The notes: generated by a model from the letters alone, not told the origin. DNA of 6,311 bases from Candidatus Aminicenantota bacterium (GCA_030627155.1 DAOUSP010000075.1:1-6311), one strand, 5' to 3'. Positions 1 to 6,216 are shown, counted from the first letter of the stretch. Program-made: numbers and translations.

Positions 1-219
1 GACAATTACAATGATTTTAAATCTTTAATAGAATCAAAAAGGGGATTTATAAAAGCTTCCTGGTGCGGCCGTTCTTCCTGCGAAGAAAAGATTAAAGAAG
101 AAACCCTTGCAACAATTAGAGCCATCCCTGTTGATGAAAGCAGGAAAGCATCAAAAGGAAAATGTATCTATTGCAATGGAGATGCCAAAGACTTGGTCTA
201 TTTTGCAAGAGCTTATTGA
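1..219 (+). CDS. proS: Prolyl-tRNA synthetase, C-terminal fragment (archaeal/eukaryal-like ProRS)
   Basis: This is the last 72 codons of a gene that begins before the window, read in frame 1 and ending at a TGA at 217-219. ProRS charges tRNA-Pro with proline in the cytoplasm. The visible part is the C-terminal zinc-binding-type domain of the archaeal/eukaryal-like class: a GFIKASWCG segment (residues 15-23 of the fragment), then CEEKIKEET, TIRAIP and the end FARAY. Four cysteines (fragment residues 22, 27, 55 and 58) are arranged as two pairs, as expected of the zinc site. The protein ends in tyrosine; in the Thermus enzyme of this class the terminal Tyr carboxylate is known to reach into the active site. 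E. coli-type ProRS lacks this domain, so the class call is firm even though the catalytic core is not seen. It lies 62 nt upstream of pcm in the same direction. Confidence 0.9.
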   Translation, partial: DNYNDFKSLIESKRGFIKASWCGRSSCEEKIKEETLATIRAIPVDESRKASKGKCIYCNGDAKDLVYFARAY

Positions 220-281
220 TGATAGTTTATCGAAATTCCGAGGGTTCTATCCTTTGTCAACAATTCTTTTGATTTTTTAAG

Positions 282-914
282 ATGTCAAAGAAATTTGCTG
301 AGCAACGAAGGAATATGGTAGAAACACAGTTGAAAGCGCGCGGCATAAAGGATAAAGAAGTCTTAAAAGCAATGGAAAAAGTCCAAAGACATTTATTTGT
401 CCCTGAAAACATGAGGTCTTATGCCTACAATGATGAACCATTACCGATAGGAGAAGGGCAGACAATTTCTCAGCCATATATCGTGGCCTATATGACAGAA
501 GTTGTTAAATTAAACAAAAACAAGAAAGTTTTAGAAATAGGTTCAGGATCAGGCTATCAAACAGCCATTTTAGCAGAGATTGCAAAGGAAGTATTCACTA
601 TCGAGATTATTACATTTTTATTTCAGAAAGCTAAAGAAGTTTTAGATGGGTTAGGATATAAAAACATTCATTTTAAACAGGGTGATGGAAGTTTAGGGTG
701 GACCAAACATGCTCCTTATGATGCGATTGTTGTAACAGCTGCCCCTCAGCGAGTGCCAGAGGTACTTAAAGATCAGCTTGAAAACCACGGAAGAATGATA
801 ATCCCTGTGGGCGAGACATTTCAAGATCTTATACTTGTTGTCCGTAAAAATAATACATTCAAGATAGAGAAGCTCCTTCCTGTTCGATTTGTTCCGTTAA
901 TATCAACACATTGA
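282..914 (+). CDS. pcm: Protein-L-isoaspartate O-methyltransferase
   Basis: This cytoplasmic repair enzyme transfers a methyl group from S-adenosylmethionine to abnormal L-isoaspartyl residues in aged proteins, starting their return to aspartate. At 210 residues it matches the usual bacterial length (about 208). The family signature PIGEGQTISQPYIVA (residues 55-69) contains the active-site serine S63. SAM-binding motif I is VLEIGSGSGYQTAILA (83-98), followed by an acidic strand end at FTIEI (105-109), GDG (134-136) and the motif II strand DAIVVTAAP (147-155). The end, PVRFVPL (200-206), is also typical. The ATG at 282 is the only in-frame ATG after an in-frame stop at 270-272, and it keeps the usual N-terminal helix before MVETQLKARGI. 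No good Shine-Dalgarno sequence is seen before it. The gene is followed after 21 nt by the DUF192 gene, probably on the same transcript. Confidence 0.96.
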   Translation: MSKKFAEQRRNMVETQLKARGIKDKEVLKAMEKVQRHLFVPENMRSYAYNDEPLPIGEGQTISQPYIVAYMTEVVKLNKNKKVLEIGSGSGYQTAILAEIAKEVFTIEIITFLFQKAKEVLDGLGYKNIHFKQGDGSLGWTKHAPYDAIVVTAAPQRVPEVLKDQLENHGRMIIPVGETFQDLILVVRKNNTFKIEKLLPVRFVPLISTH

Positions 915-935
915 ATCAGAGATGGAAGAGAAAAA

Positions 936-1376
936 ATGAAGCATTTTATTTCAATTGCCTTAACAGCTTGTTTCCTTTTACCTTATGTTTCTCTTGCTAA
1001 GGAAAAATTCATTCCTATTTTTTTACCAAATGGAAAAAAAATTATTGCAGAATTGGCTTTAAACGATGAGCAAAGACAGCAAGGACTCATGTTTCGCAAG
1101 AATATCAATAAAGATCAGGGCATGCTGTTTATCTTTAAAGAAGAAGGGTTGTATTCTTTTTGGATGAAAAACATGAGTTTTCCCATTGATATTCTCTGGC
1201 TAAATAAAGAAAAACGAATCGTTCATATAGAACAGAGAGTACCGCCATGCCAAAAAATTCCCTGCCCTTCCTATGTTTCAAAAAATCCTGCCTTGTATGT
1301 ATTGGAGTTAAAGGCAGGTGCCGTCGAAGAGAACTCTATCCAATTATATGACCGGATAGATTTTATACTTTATTAG
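936..1376 (+). CDS. Exported DUF192 (COG1430) family protein
   Basis: This is a 146-residue protein of the DUF192 family, whose biochemical function is not established. The N-terminus looks like a Sec signal: a short positive start (MKHF), a hydrophobic stretch over residues 5-20 and a likely signal peptidase I site after SLA at residue 21. The mature part has the family hallmarks QQGLMFRK (48-55), GMLFIF (62-67), FWMKNMSFPIDILW (75-88), a two-cysteine loop PPCQKIPCPSY (103-113) and LELKAGAVEE (123-132). The two loop cysteines (105 and 110) could form a disulfide in the periplasm. LTAC at residues 9-12 resembles a lipobox, but the hydrophobic run continues past that Cys, so a soluble periplasmic protein is preferred. 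A clear ribosome-binding site, GGAAGAG at 924-930, precedes the ATG. The last 14 bases overlap the 3' end of lpxB on the other strand. Confidence 0.9.
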   Translation: MKHFISIALTACFLLPYVSLAKEKFIPIFLPNGKKIIAELALNDEQRQQGLMFRKNINKDQGMLFIFKEEGLYSFWMKNMSFPIDILWLNKEKRIVHIEQRVPPCQKIPCPSYVSKNPALYVLELKAGAVEENSIQLYDRIDFILY

Positions 1377-2529
1377 ATACTTTTTTTTGTGCAACGAGAG
1401 AAGGTTTGATTAATCTGTCCAGTTCTTGAGCAGCATTTTGCGAAGCTGATTTATTACCCAATTGGGCCTTTATTTTTTTGAATTGTTGTTTCATCTTCAG
1501 GCGGATTTCTGAAGAGTCAATAATTTTTTTTACTTCATGAAAAATATTTTGTGGAGTGAAGCAGTCTTGAATTAGTTCAGGGACAAATCGTTTGTTGGCA
1601 AGGATATTTACGATGCTGTAATTTTTTATCTTAATGAATTTAACTCCTAATTTATAAGTGATAGGGGAGATGCTGTAGAAGGAAATAAGAGGAGTTTCAA
1701 GGAGGGCGGATTCCAAGTTGGCTGTTCCGCAAGCAGAGAGAACGACATCGCTAAACGCCATTGCATCGTAATGGTTGTGGATTAGAATTTTTGTATTGGC
1801 AAAACTTGGAGGAATATAACCATGAAAGAAATGGTTGTCGATATTTTCTGCAAGCAGGAAGGCAAACTGTGCAGGAAAGGCCTCAGTAATCAGAAGGATA
1901 GATTTCATGAGAACAGGCATATGGTATTTAATTTCGCTTTTTCTGCTTCCTGGAAGGATGGTAATGAGTTTCTTTTGAAGATCAAATCCATATTTTTGAA
2001 AAAATTCATCTTTGGATAAAGACGGCTTGACTTTATCTTGTAAAGGGTGACCGACGTAGGTCGCAGGGATTTTGTTCTCTTCGTATATTTTTTCTTCGAA
2101 AGGGAATATCAGCATCATCTTGTCAATATATTTTTTTATTGTCCTTATTCGCCTTTCTCTCCAGGCCCATATAGTGGGACTCACATAGTAAAGGACAGGG
2201 ATAGAGTATTTTTTTAGGATTTTTGCAAGGCGTAGATTAAAATCTGGTGAGTCGATTAGAACAACTGCAAGAGGTCTTTTTTCACATGCGAGTTTTTTAA
2301 GTTTACGAAAAATTTTTAAGATTCGTGGCATATGGGATAAGACCTCGAGTCCACCAACTAAACTTAACTCTTGTACGGAAAAGACACATTCTATGCCTTC
2401 TCGCTTCATGAATTCTCCTCCAATGCCAAAAAATTTGATTGAAGGATGAATCTTTTTGAATTGGTGGACAAGGTCAGCCCCATATTTTTCTCCGGAATTT
2501 TCTCCTGCTACAATAAGAATAGTATTCAT
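1363..2529 (-). CDS. lpxB: Lipid-A-disaccharide synthase
   Basis: LpxB is a peripheral inner-membrane glycosyltransferase (GT19) that joins UDP-2,3-diacylglucosamine and lipid X to make the lipid A disaccharide, so this organism probably builds lipopolysaccharide. The 388 residues fit the usual length (E. coli about 382). Motifs in order are: IVAGENSGEKYGADLV (6-21), FFGIGGEFM (33-41), VLIDSPDFN (90-98; D96 matches the conserved aspartate known to be essential), YVSPTIWAWRERRI (115-128), FPFEE (142-146), YVGHPL (158-163), ILPGSRKSEI (191-200), ACGTANLESALLETP (266-280) and NILANKRFVPELIQ (308-321). The ATG shares one base with the stop codon of the upstream pseudopilin gene (TAATG), which suggests translational coupling; a GGAGAGG at 2543-2549 is rather far upstream. 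No catalytic motif is missing. The short C-terminal tail (375-388) is basic and unremarkable. Confidence 0.97.
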   Translation of the reverse strand: MNTILIVAGENSGEKYGADLVHQFKKIHPSIKFFGIGGEFMKREGIECVFSVQELSLVGGLEVLSHMPRILKIFRKLKKLACEKRPLAVVLIDSPDFNLRLAKILKKYSIPVLYYVSPTIWAWRERRIRTIKKYIDKMMLIFPFEEKIYEENKIPATYVGHPLQDKVKPSLSKDEFFQKYGFDLQKKLITILPGSRKSEIKYHMPVLMKSILLITEAFPAQFAFLLAENIDNHFFHGYIPPSFANTKILIHNHYDAMAFSDVVLSACGTANLESALLETPLISFYSISPITYKLGVKFIKIKNYSIVNILANKRFVPELIQDCFTPQNIFHEVKKIIDSSEIRLKMKQQFKKIKAQLGNKSASQNAAQELDRLIKPSLVAQKKVSNKV

Positions 2530-3077
2530 TACTTCTTTTCTGCCTCTCCATAATAAATAATCTCGGGCATTTTATTTGGATCCTGCCCATAATAGAAAAG
2601 CCATTTGTTATAGGTTTGTTGGCCTAAATAAATTTTAATGGATTTTTTTGGTGATGAACTTACTACTCCGAGAATCCGGGGATTATCTATGGAAGAAAGA
2701 TTGCTTGATGATGCAATCAAAACTTTCTGGGCAGAAGTCGCTGCTTTTCTTTGGGAAATTGATGTGTGTTGAAGAATAATGTTCCATTCGCCATCGTCAG
2801 TCATTGGGTCTTTGTACAGTTGTCGTATGCATCTTTCTTTTTGTAAATCCTCTAATGTTTTTGGAAAAGTTCCTGGGTATTTCATTTGAAAAAGGCGTAC
2901 AGCTTCCACGTATTGCTTTCCTCTGAAAATAAGTTCTTCTTCTTTCTCGCGTTGGATTTGAGTTTGCCATACAGGAACAGCAAGCATGAGCCCCAAGCCC
3001 ATGATGAATATAGCAAAAAGGAGAATAATAAGCGTGTATCCCTTTGCCAATCTCATTTGTCGAAGTCCATTGAACAT
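2529..3077 (-). CDS. Pseudopilin-like protein C, lacking Glu5 (GspG/PulG-related)
   Basis: This 182-residue protein has a type IV pilin-like N-terminus: a short leader ending AKG (11-13), then YTLI and a hydrophobic helix to about residue 37. Cleavage after G13 would leave Tyr as residue 1, and mature position 5 is Ile, not the almost universal Glu. The helix is followed by QREKEEELIFRGKQY (42-56), PKTLEDL (72-78), KDPMTDDGEW (89-98), a Ser/Ala-rich linker (about 112-142) and KSIKIYLGQQTYNKWLF (145-161). DPMT is shared with its two upstream neighbours. It is probably an inner-membrane, periplasm-facing subunit of a type II secretion or type IV pilus-like assembly. Loss of Glu5 is known in tip subunits such as GspK, but this protein does not otherwise resemble GspK. 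It follows pseudopilin B by 15 nt. Met8 (3056) is an alternative start giving a six-residue leader; neither start has a strong ribosome-binding site. Confidence 0.85.
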   Translation of the reverse strand: MFNGLRQMRLAKGYTLIILLFAIFIMGLGLMLAVPVWQTQIQREKEEELIFRGKQYVEAVRLFQMKYPGTFPKTLEDLQKERCIRQLYKDPMTDDGEWNIILQHTSISQRKAATSAQKVLIASSSNLSSIDNPRILGVVSSSPKKSIKIYLGQQTYNKWLFYYGQDPNKMPEIIYYGEAEKK

Positions 3078-3092
3078 AAAAGAAATATCACT

Positions 3093-3503
3093 TTACCAAC
3101 TGTTAAAAGGTGTCCCATCTAAGGCTTTCTCCTCTGAACCAGAAAGAACATCGATGACACCTGGCTCGACAACTCCAGATAATATCATTTCTTCTGTGAT
3201 ATCTTCCCTCACTTCGACCCAGGTCTCAGAAGATTTAGTCATCGGATCTATAGGAATTGCTCTCAAGTATCCCTCAGTTACTAAATCCTGAAGAGAGGAA
3301 GGATATTTCCCTTTATCGATGTAGTATTGATTGATTAATTTTCTCATTTGGAAGAGGTCTTCTTTCAATACCGCCTCTCTCGCTCTTTTTGTGGCATTTC
3401 TGTACTGGGGAATACCTAATCCCACTAATATTCCTATTAGTGTGAAAACGATTACGAGTTCAATCAAGGTGAATCCTTTTCTTTGGCTTTGTTTTCTTTG
3501 CAT
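3093..3503 (-). CDS. Pseudopilin B (GspG/PulG-like)
   Basis: This 136-residue prepilin-like protein has a basic 10-residue leader (MQRKQSQRKG) cleaved before FTLIELVIV; Glu is at mature position 5. A hydrophobic helix runs over residues 11-34, then an amphipathic stretch with KREREAV-like charge, YYIDKGKYPSSLQDL (61-75), IDPMTKSSETW (85-95), PGVIDVLSGS (114-123) and the terminal ALDGTPFNSW (127-136). It is expected to be processed by a prepilin peptidase and assembled into a pseudopilus that drives type II secretion or a related machine. The open frame extends upstream to 3611, but the added 36 residues would overlap pseudopilin A and put a long, non-prepilin segment before the leader. The ATG at 3503 gives a normal leader and starts 7 nt after the stop of A. 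Only a weak GGTAG-like ribosome site precedes it, so coupled translation is likely. Confidence 0.88.
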   Translation of the reverse strand: MQRKQSQRKGFTLIELVIVFTLIGILVGLGIPQYRNATKRAREAVLKEDLFQMRKLINQYYIDKGKYPSSLQDLVTEGYLRAIPIDPMTKSSETWVEVREDITEEMILSGVVEPGVIDVLSGSEEKALDGTPFNSW

Positions 3504-3510
3504 AGCTATT

Positions 3511-3993
3511 CTACCATTTGCTGTATTTTGTGCCATCAAGTGCAGTCCCAGGGCTCTTCGTATAAACATCGTAAACATTTTCTCCCCCCCAAACATTAGA
3601 ATCTGAATCATCCTGATAAGATCTTAATCCCCAGTCATAGGAATTTGTCATGGGATCCTTTGGTATCCGCCGTAAAAACTTAACAATTCTTATAGTTTCT
3701 TTTCCTTCCTCGATTACTTGGACTTTAACACCGTTGACTAAAGTTTCTAAATCTGGTGGATAACCTTCTGATTCGCTCTCAACTGTAAGTTTTTTTTCAT
3801 CTGCGAGTTTTTTGTAAGCATCAATTGCTTCTCTTATAATGCGCAGATTCCTTCTTACTTCGATTTCTTTTTCTCTTTTTACAGTGTTTTTTGCCAAAGG
3901 AAGGATAGCTGCCGCAAGAATAGCAAGTATAGTCAATGTGACCAACATCTCTATTAGGGTGAAAGCGCTTCTTTTGACTGAAAATATGGGCAT
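3511..3993 (-). CDS. Pseudopilin A (GspG/PulG-like)
   Basis: This 160-residue prepilin-like protein is the first of three. The leader MPIFSVKRSA (1-10) precedes FTLIEMLVTL, with Glu at mature position 5 but Ala rather than Gly just before the cut. The hydrophobic helix covers about 11-34 and is followed by a charged helix KREKEIEVRR (40-49), YPPDLETLV (78-86), IPKDPMTNSYDWGLRS (110-125), SNVWGGENVYDVYTKS (132-147) and the terminal ALDGTKYSKW (151-160). These C-terminal motifs are typical of GspG-like proteins, where this region can form a calcium-binding loop. The frame is open up to an ATG at 4107, but that start overlaps pnp by 95 bases and adds 38 residues before the leader, so 3993 is chosen; the gap to pnp is then 19 nt. 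No Shine-Dalgarno sequence is visible, and an inverted repeat occupies that position. A seven-G run encodes W135-G136-G137. Confidence 0.88.
   Translation of the reverse strand: MPIFSVKRSAFTLIEMLVTLTILAILAAAILPLAKNTVKREKEIEVRRNLRIIREAIDAYKKLADEKKLTVESESEGYPPDLETLVNGVKVQVIEEGKETIRIVKFLRRIPKDPMTNSYDWGLRSYQDDSDSNVWGGENVYDVYTKSPGTALDGTKYSKW
3584..3590 (-). repeat. Seven-G homopolymer inside pseudopilin A
   Basis: The minus strand has seven consecutive G in the codons for Trp-Gly-Gly (residues 135-137) of pseudopilin A, in an otherwise AT-rich gene. Reading through the sequence, loss of one G would shift translation into the frame that stays open through pseudopilin B, giving an A-B fusion. Gain of one G would lead to a TGA stop 14 codons after the run. 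The run therefore is a possible slippage site and also a place where a sequencing error would change the annotation. The present seven-G form encodes the expected conserved C-terminus. Confidence 0.6.
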
Positions 3994-3999
3994 TGATGT

Positions 4000-4021
4000 A
4001 GGTTTATATATATTAAAACCT
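4000..4021 (-). promoter_or_regulatory. Inverted repeat across the pnp stop codon, upstream of pseudopilin A
   Basis: On the minus strand AGGTTT (4016-4021) and AAACCT (4000-4005) are perfect six-base complements around a ten-base AT-only loop. The repeat contains the pnp TAA stop (4013-4015) and ends six bases before the chosen start of pseudopilin A (3993), where a ribosome-binding site would be expected. It could limit initiation unless ribosomes finishing pnp open it. It is short, AT-rich and not followed by a T run, so it is not a standard terminator and may be chance. Confidence 0.3.
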
Positions 4022-6175
4022 GTTTCTGCGATCCTTGTCGAAATTAGAACCCTTTTTTTGATGATGTGTACGGTCAATGTTTGAAGAATTGCCGGAATCT
4101 TTTTCAAGTACTTTTTTGCTTAATTTGACTTTGTGATCTTCATCAATAGAGATAACCTTTACTTGGACAGTTTGACCAAGTTTAAAAACGTCTCTTACGC
4201 TTCTGATACGTTGAGAGGAAATTTCTGATATATGAAGCAGTCCGACTATATTTGGAAGAATTTCAATGAAAGCGCCGTAATCCTCGATACGAATTACTTT
4301 TCCCATATATACTTTACCAACTTCTGCCTCAGCAGTGAGTTCCCGAATCATTTCCTTTGCTTTTTCGGCGGATTCTTTTTCGACAGAAGCAATTGTTATT
4401 TTTCCTGTGTCTTCGATATCTATTTTTGCATTTGTAAGGGCGATGATTTTTTTGATGGTTTTGCCTTGAGGGCCGATGACATCACCAACTTTTTCAGGTC
4501 TGATAAATAAATTAATGATTCTGGGTGCATATGGTGAAATATCTGGCCGAGATTTTGGAAGAACTTCTTTCATCTTTTCCAGCACTTTAATACGGGCTTC
4601 CTGGGCTTTCAACAATCCTTCTTTTAGGGTGCTGATAGGGATTGAAGGAATCTTCAAGTCCATTTGAATAGCAGTTATTCCTTTTTGCGTTCCAGCCACT
4701 TTGAGATCCATGTCCCCACAATGATCTTCAAGGCCAGCAATGTCTGTAAGAATTTCATATCTATCATCTTCCTTGACTAAGCCCATTGCAATCCCTGCAA
4801 CAATCATCGATAAGGGAACACCGGCATCCATAAGAGATAAAACGCCTCCACATACAGTTGCCATGGAAGAGGAACCATTGGATTCCATAATGTCAGAGAC
4901 AATGCGAATAGTGTAAGGGAACTCATCCTCATTAGGAATTGAAGGAAGGATGGCTTTCTCTGCAAGGGCCCCATGTCCAATTTCTCTTCGGCCGGGTCCT
5001 CTTAGGAAAAATACTTCTCCAACACTGAAGGGAGGAAAGTTATAATGAAGCATAAACCTTTTTTCTTCTCCCTCGACTAACCCACTTAATCTTTGGACAT
5101 CTTCGAAGGTGCCAAGGGTAGCCGTAGCCAGGCATTGAGTTTCGCCTCTGGTGAACAGAGCAGATCCATGGGTGCGTGGGAGAAGTCCGACTTCGATGGA
5201 AATTGGCCTAATTTCATTTAAAGTTCTTCCATCTATTCTTTCCCCCTCATTAAGAATCAAATTCCTGACCATTTTTTTCTGAACATTATAAAAAATCTCT
5301 TTTGTCTCTCGGATCTTATCTTCTTCCTCAGGAGGGATTTCTTGTAGTAATGTATCGAGGATTTGATTTATTTTTTCTTCTTGAGCTTTTTTACCTTTGA
5401 TTAGGATTGCCTCTTTGAGTTGTGCAGATATGGCCTGTTCGATTTTTGCTATTTGATTTTCGTCTGGTTTTTTAGGCGTAAACGAACGTTTTTTTATATT
5501 TAAACTGTTATAGAGGTCTTTTTGAGCTTGTATTATTTTGTTAATGCTTTCTTGTGCACAAGAAACAGCTTCGGTGATTATTTCATCTTCAATTTCTGAG
5601 GATCCAGCTTCAAGCATTATGATTCCTTCTTCATTGCCTACAACGGTCATGTTAAGAGTGCTTTTTTCAAGCTGGCTTACTGTGGGGTTGATGATGAATT
5701 CATTGTCTATGTATCCGACCTTTACAGCTCCAATGGGACTTGTGAAAGGTATGTCAGAAAAATAAAGGGCTGTGGAAGCTCCAATAATACCCAATGTCTC
5801 GGGTTCGTTTTGCAGGTCTGCTGAAAGTAAAAGAACAACAATTTGGGTGTCATAGAAATATCCTTCGGGGAAGAGAGGGCGTATAGGCCTATCAATGAGG
5901 CGACTTAGAAGTATTTCTCTTTCAGAAGGCCTGCCTTCACGTTTAAAAAAGCCCCCGGGAATTTTCCCTGCAGCATAAGTGTTTTCTCGATAATCGACTA
6001 TTAAAGGAAGAAATGATTTTTCTTCTTTAACTTCTTTTTTCGATGTTGCAGAGACGAACATAATTGTGTCTCCGTATCTAATTAAAACGGACCCATCAGC
6101 TTGCTTAGCAATTGTATTTATATCAATTGATAGAGTCCTTTTATTAATTTCTATAGAAATATTGTTTTTAGACAT
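4013..6175 (-). CDS. pnp: Polynucleotide phosphorylase (polyribonucleotide nucleotidyltransferase)
   Basis: PNPase is a trimeric phosphorolytic 3'-5' exoribonuclease in RNA turnover, releasing nucleoside diphosphates. The 720 residues fit the family (E. coli 711). The first RNase PH-like domain covers about 1-220 (YAAGKIPGGFFKREGRPSE, 67-85; RLIDRPIRPLFP, 92-103), followed by an all-helical segment to about 305. The second, catalytic RNase PH-like domain covers about 310-545, with INEGERIDGR-like entry at 308-317, FSVGE (383-387), GPGRREIGHG (393-402), phosphate-binding SNGSSSM (432-438) and GDMDLK (487-492) carrying the metal/catalytic D488, D490 and K492. A KH domain follows (VIGPQGKTI, GPQG at 568-571), then an S1 domain (VGKVYMGKV, 619-627, to about 690) and a basic tail. 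The start is supported by AAGGGA six bases upstream. It follows rpsO, the common bacterial arrangement. Confidence 0.98.
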   Translation of the reverse strand: MSKNNISIEINKRTLSIDINTIAKQADGSVLIRYGDTIMFVSATSKKEVKEEKSFLPLIVDYRENTYAAGKIPGGFFKREGRPSEREILLSRLIDRPIRPLFPEGYFYDTQIVVLLLSADLQNEPETLGIIGASTALYFSDIPFTSPIGAVKVGYIDNEFIINPTVSQLEKSTLNMTVVGNEEGIIMLEAGSSEIEDEIITEAVSCAQESINKIIQAQKDLYNSLNIKKRSFTPKKPDENQIAKIEQAISAQLKEAILIKGKKAQEEKINQILDTLLQEIPPEEEDKIRETKEIFYNVQKKMVRNLILNEGERIDGRTLNEIRPISIEVGLLPRTHGSALFTRGETQCLATATLGTFEDVQRLSGLVEGEEKRFMLHYNFPPFSVGEVFFLRGPGRREIGHGALAEKAILPSIPNEDEFPYTIRIVSDIMESNGSSSMATVCGGVLSLMDAGVPLSMIVAGIAMGLVKEDDRYEILTDIAGLEDHCGDMDLKVAGTQKGITAIQMDLKIPSIPISTLKEGLLKAQEARIKVLEKMKEVLPKSRPDISPYAPRIINLFIRPEKVGDVIGPQGKTIKKIIALTNAKIDIEDTGKITIASVEKESAEKAKEMIRELTAEAEVGKVYMGKVIRIEDYGAFIEILPNIVGLLHISEISSQRIRSVRDVFKLGQTVQVKVISIDEDHKVKLSKKVLEKDSGNSSNIDRTHHQKKGSNFDKDRRNRF

Positions 6176-6181
6176 TTTTTT

Positions 6182-6186
6182 CCCTT
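6182..6186 (-). promoter_or_regulatory. Ribosome-binding site of pnp
   Basis: AAGGG on the minus strand lies six bases before the pnp ATG at 6175, a good Shine-Dalgarno match and spacing. It is the clearest such site in the minus-strand gene set and supports the chosen pnp start. A hairpin ends one base upstream of it. Confidence 0.65.
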
Positions 6187-6187
6187 G

Positions 6188-6216
6188 AGCTTATACCTAT
6201 TTTCTGAGGTTAAGCT
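6188..6216 (-). promoter_or_regulatory. Hairpin across the rpsO stop codon, just before the pnp ribosome-binding site
   Basis: On the minus strand AGCTTAACC (6208-6216) can pair with GGTATAAGCT (6188-6197), giving nine base pairs with one bulged A and a ten-base loop. The loop-side end of the stem and the loop contain the rpsO TAG stop (6197-6199). The structure ends one base before the pnp AAGGG. There is no T run after it, so it is not a normal intrinsic terminator. In E. coli the rpsO-pnp junction carries a terminator and an RNase III-cut hairpin that controls pnp; this much shorter junction could carry a small equivalent, which is inference. Confidence 0.4.

Noticed and set aside
221..251. 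GATAG/CTATC inverted repeat in the proS-pcm gap
   Set aside because: Five pairs around a 21-base loop are expected by chance, and no promoter-like elements accompany it.
255..278. Possible terminator between proS and pcm: TCAA/TTGA hairpin followed by six T
   Set aside because: The stem is only four base pairs and AT-rich, too weak for an intrinsic terminator; the T run lies directly before the pcm start.
966..973. Lipobox-like LTAC in the DUF192 protein, suggesting a lipoprotein
   Set aside because: The hydrophobic segment continues beyond the Cys to a better signal peptidase I site at SLA, so lipidation is less likely.
1340..1390. T-rich stretch with eight T after the DUF192 stop as a plus-strand terminator
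   Set aside because: No stable GC-containing hairpin precedes the T run, and it lies inside the lpxB coding sequence.
2886..3606. Open frames on the plus strand opposite the pseudopilin genes
   Set aside because: They have no recognisable domain or ribosome-binding site and lie opposite well-supported prepilin genes; they are antisense shadows.
4232..5765. Plus-strand open frames opposite pnp
   Set aside because: pnp is intact and conserved over this whole region; the opposite frames are short and show no family features.
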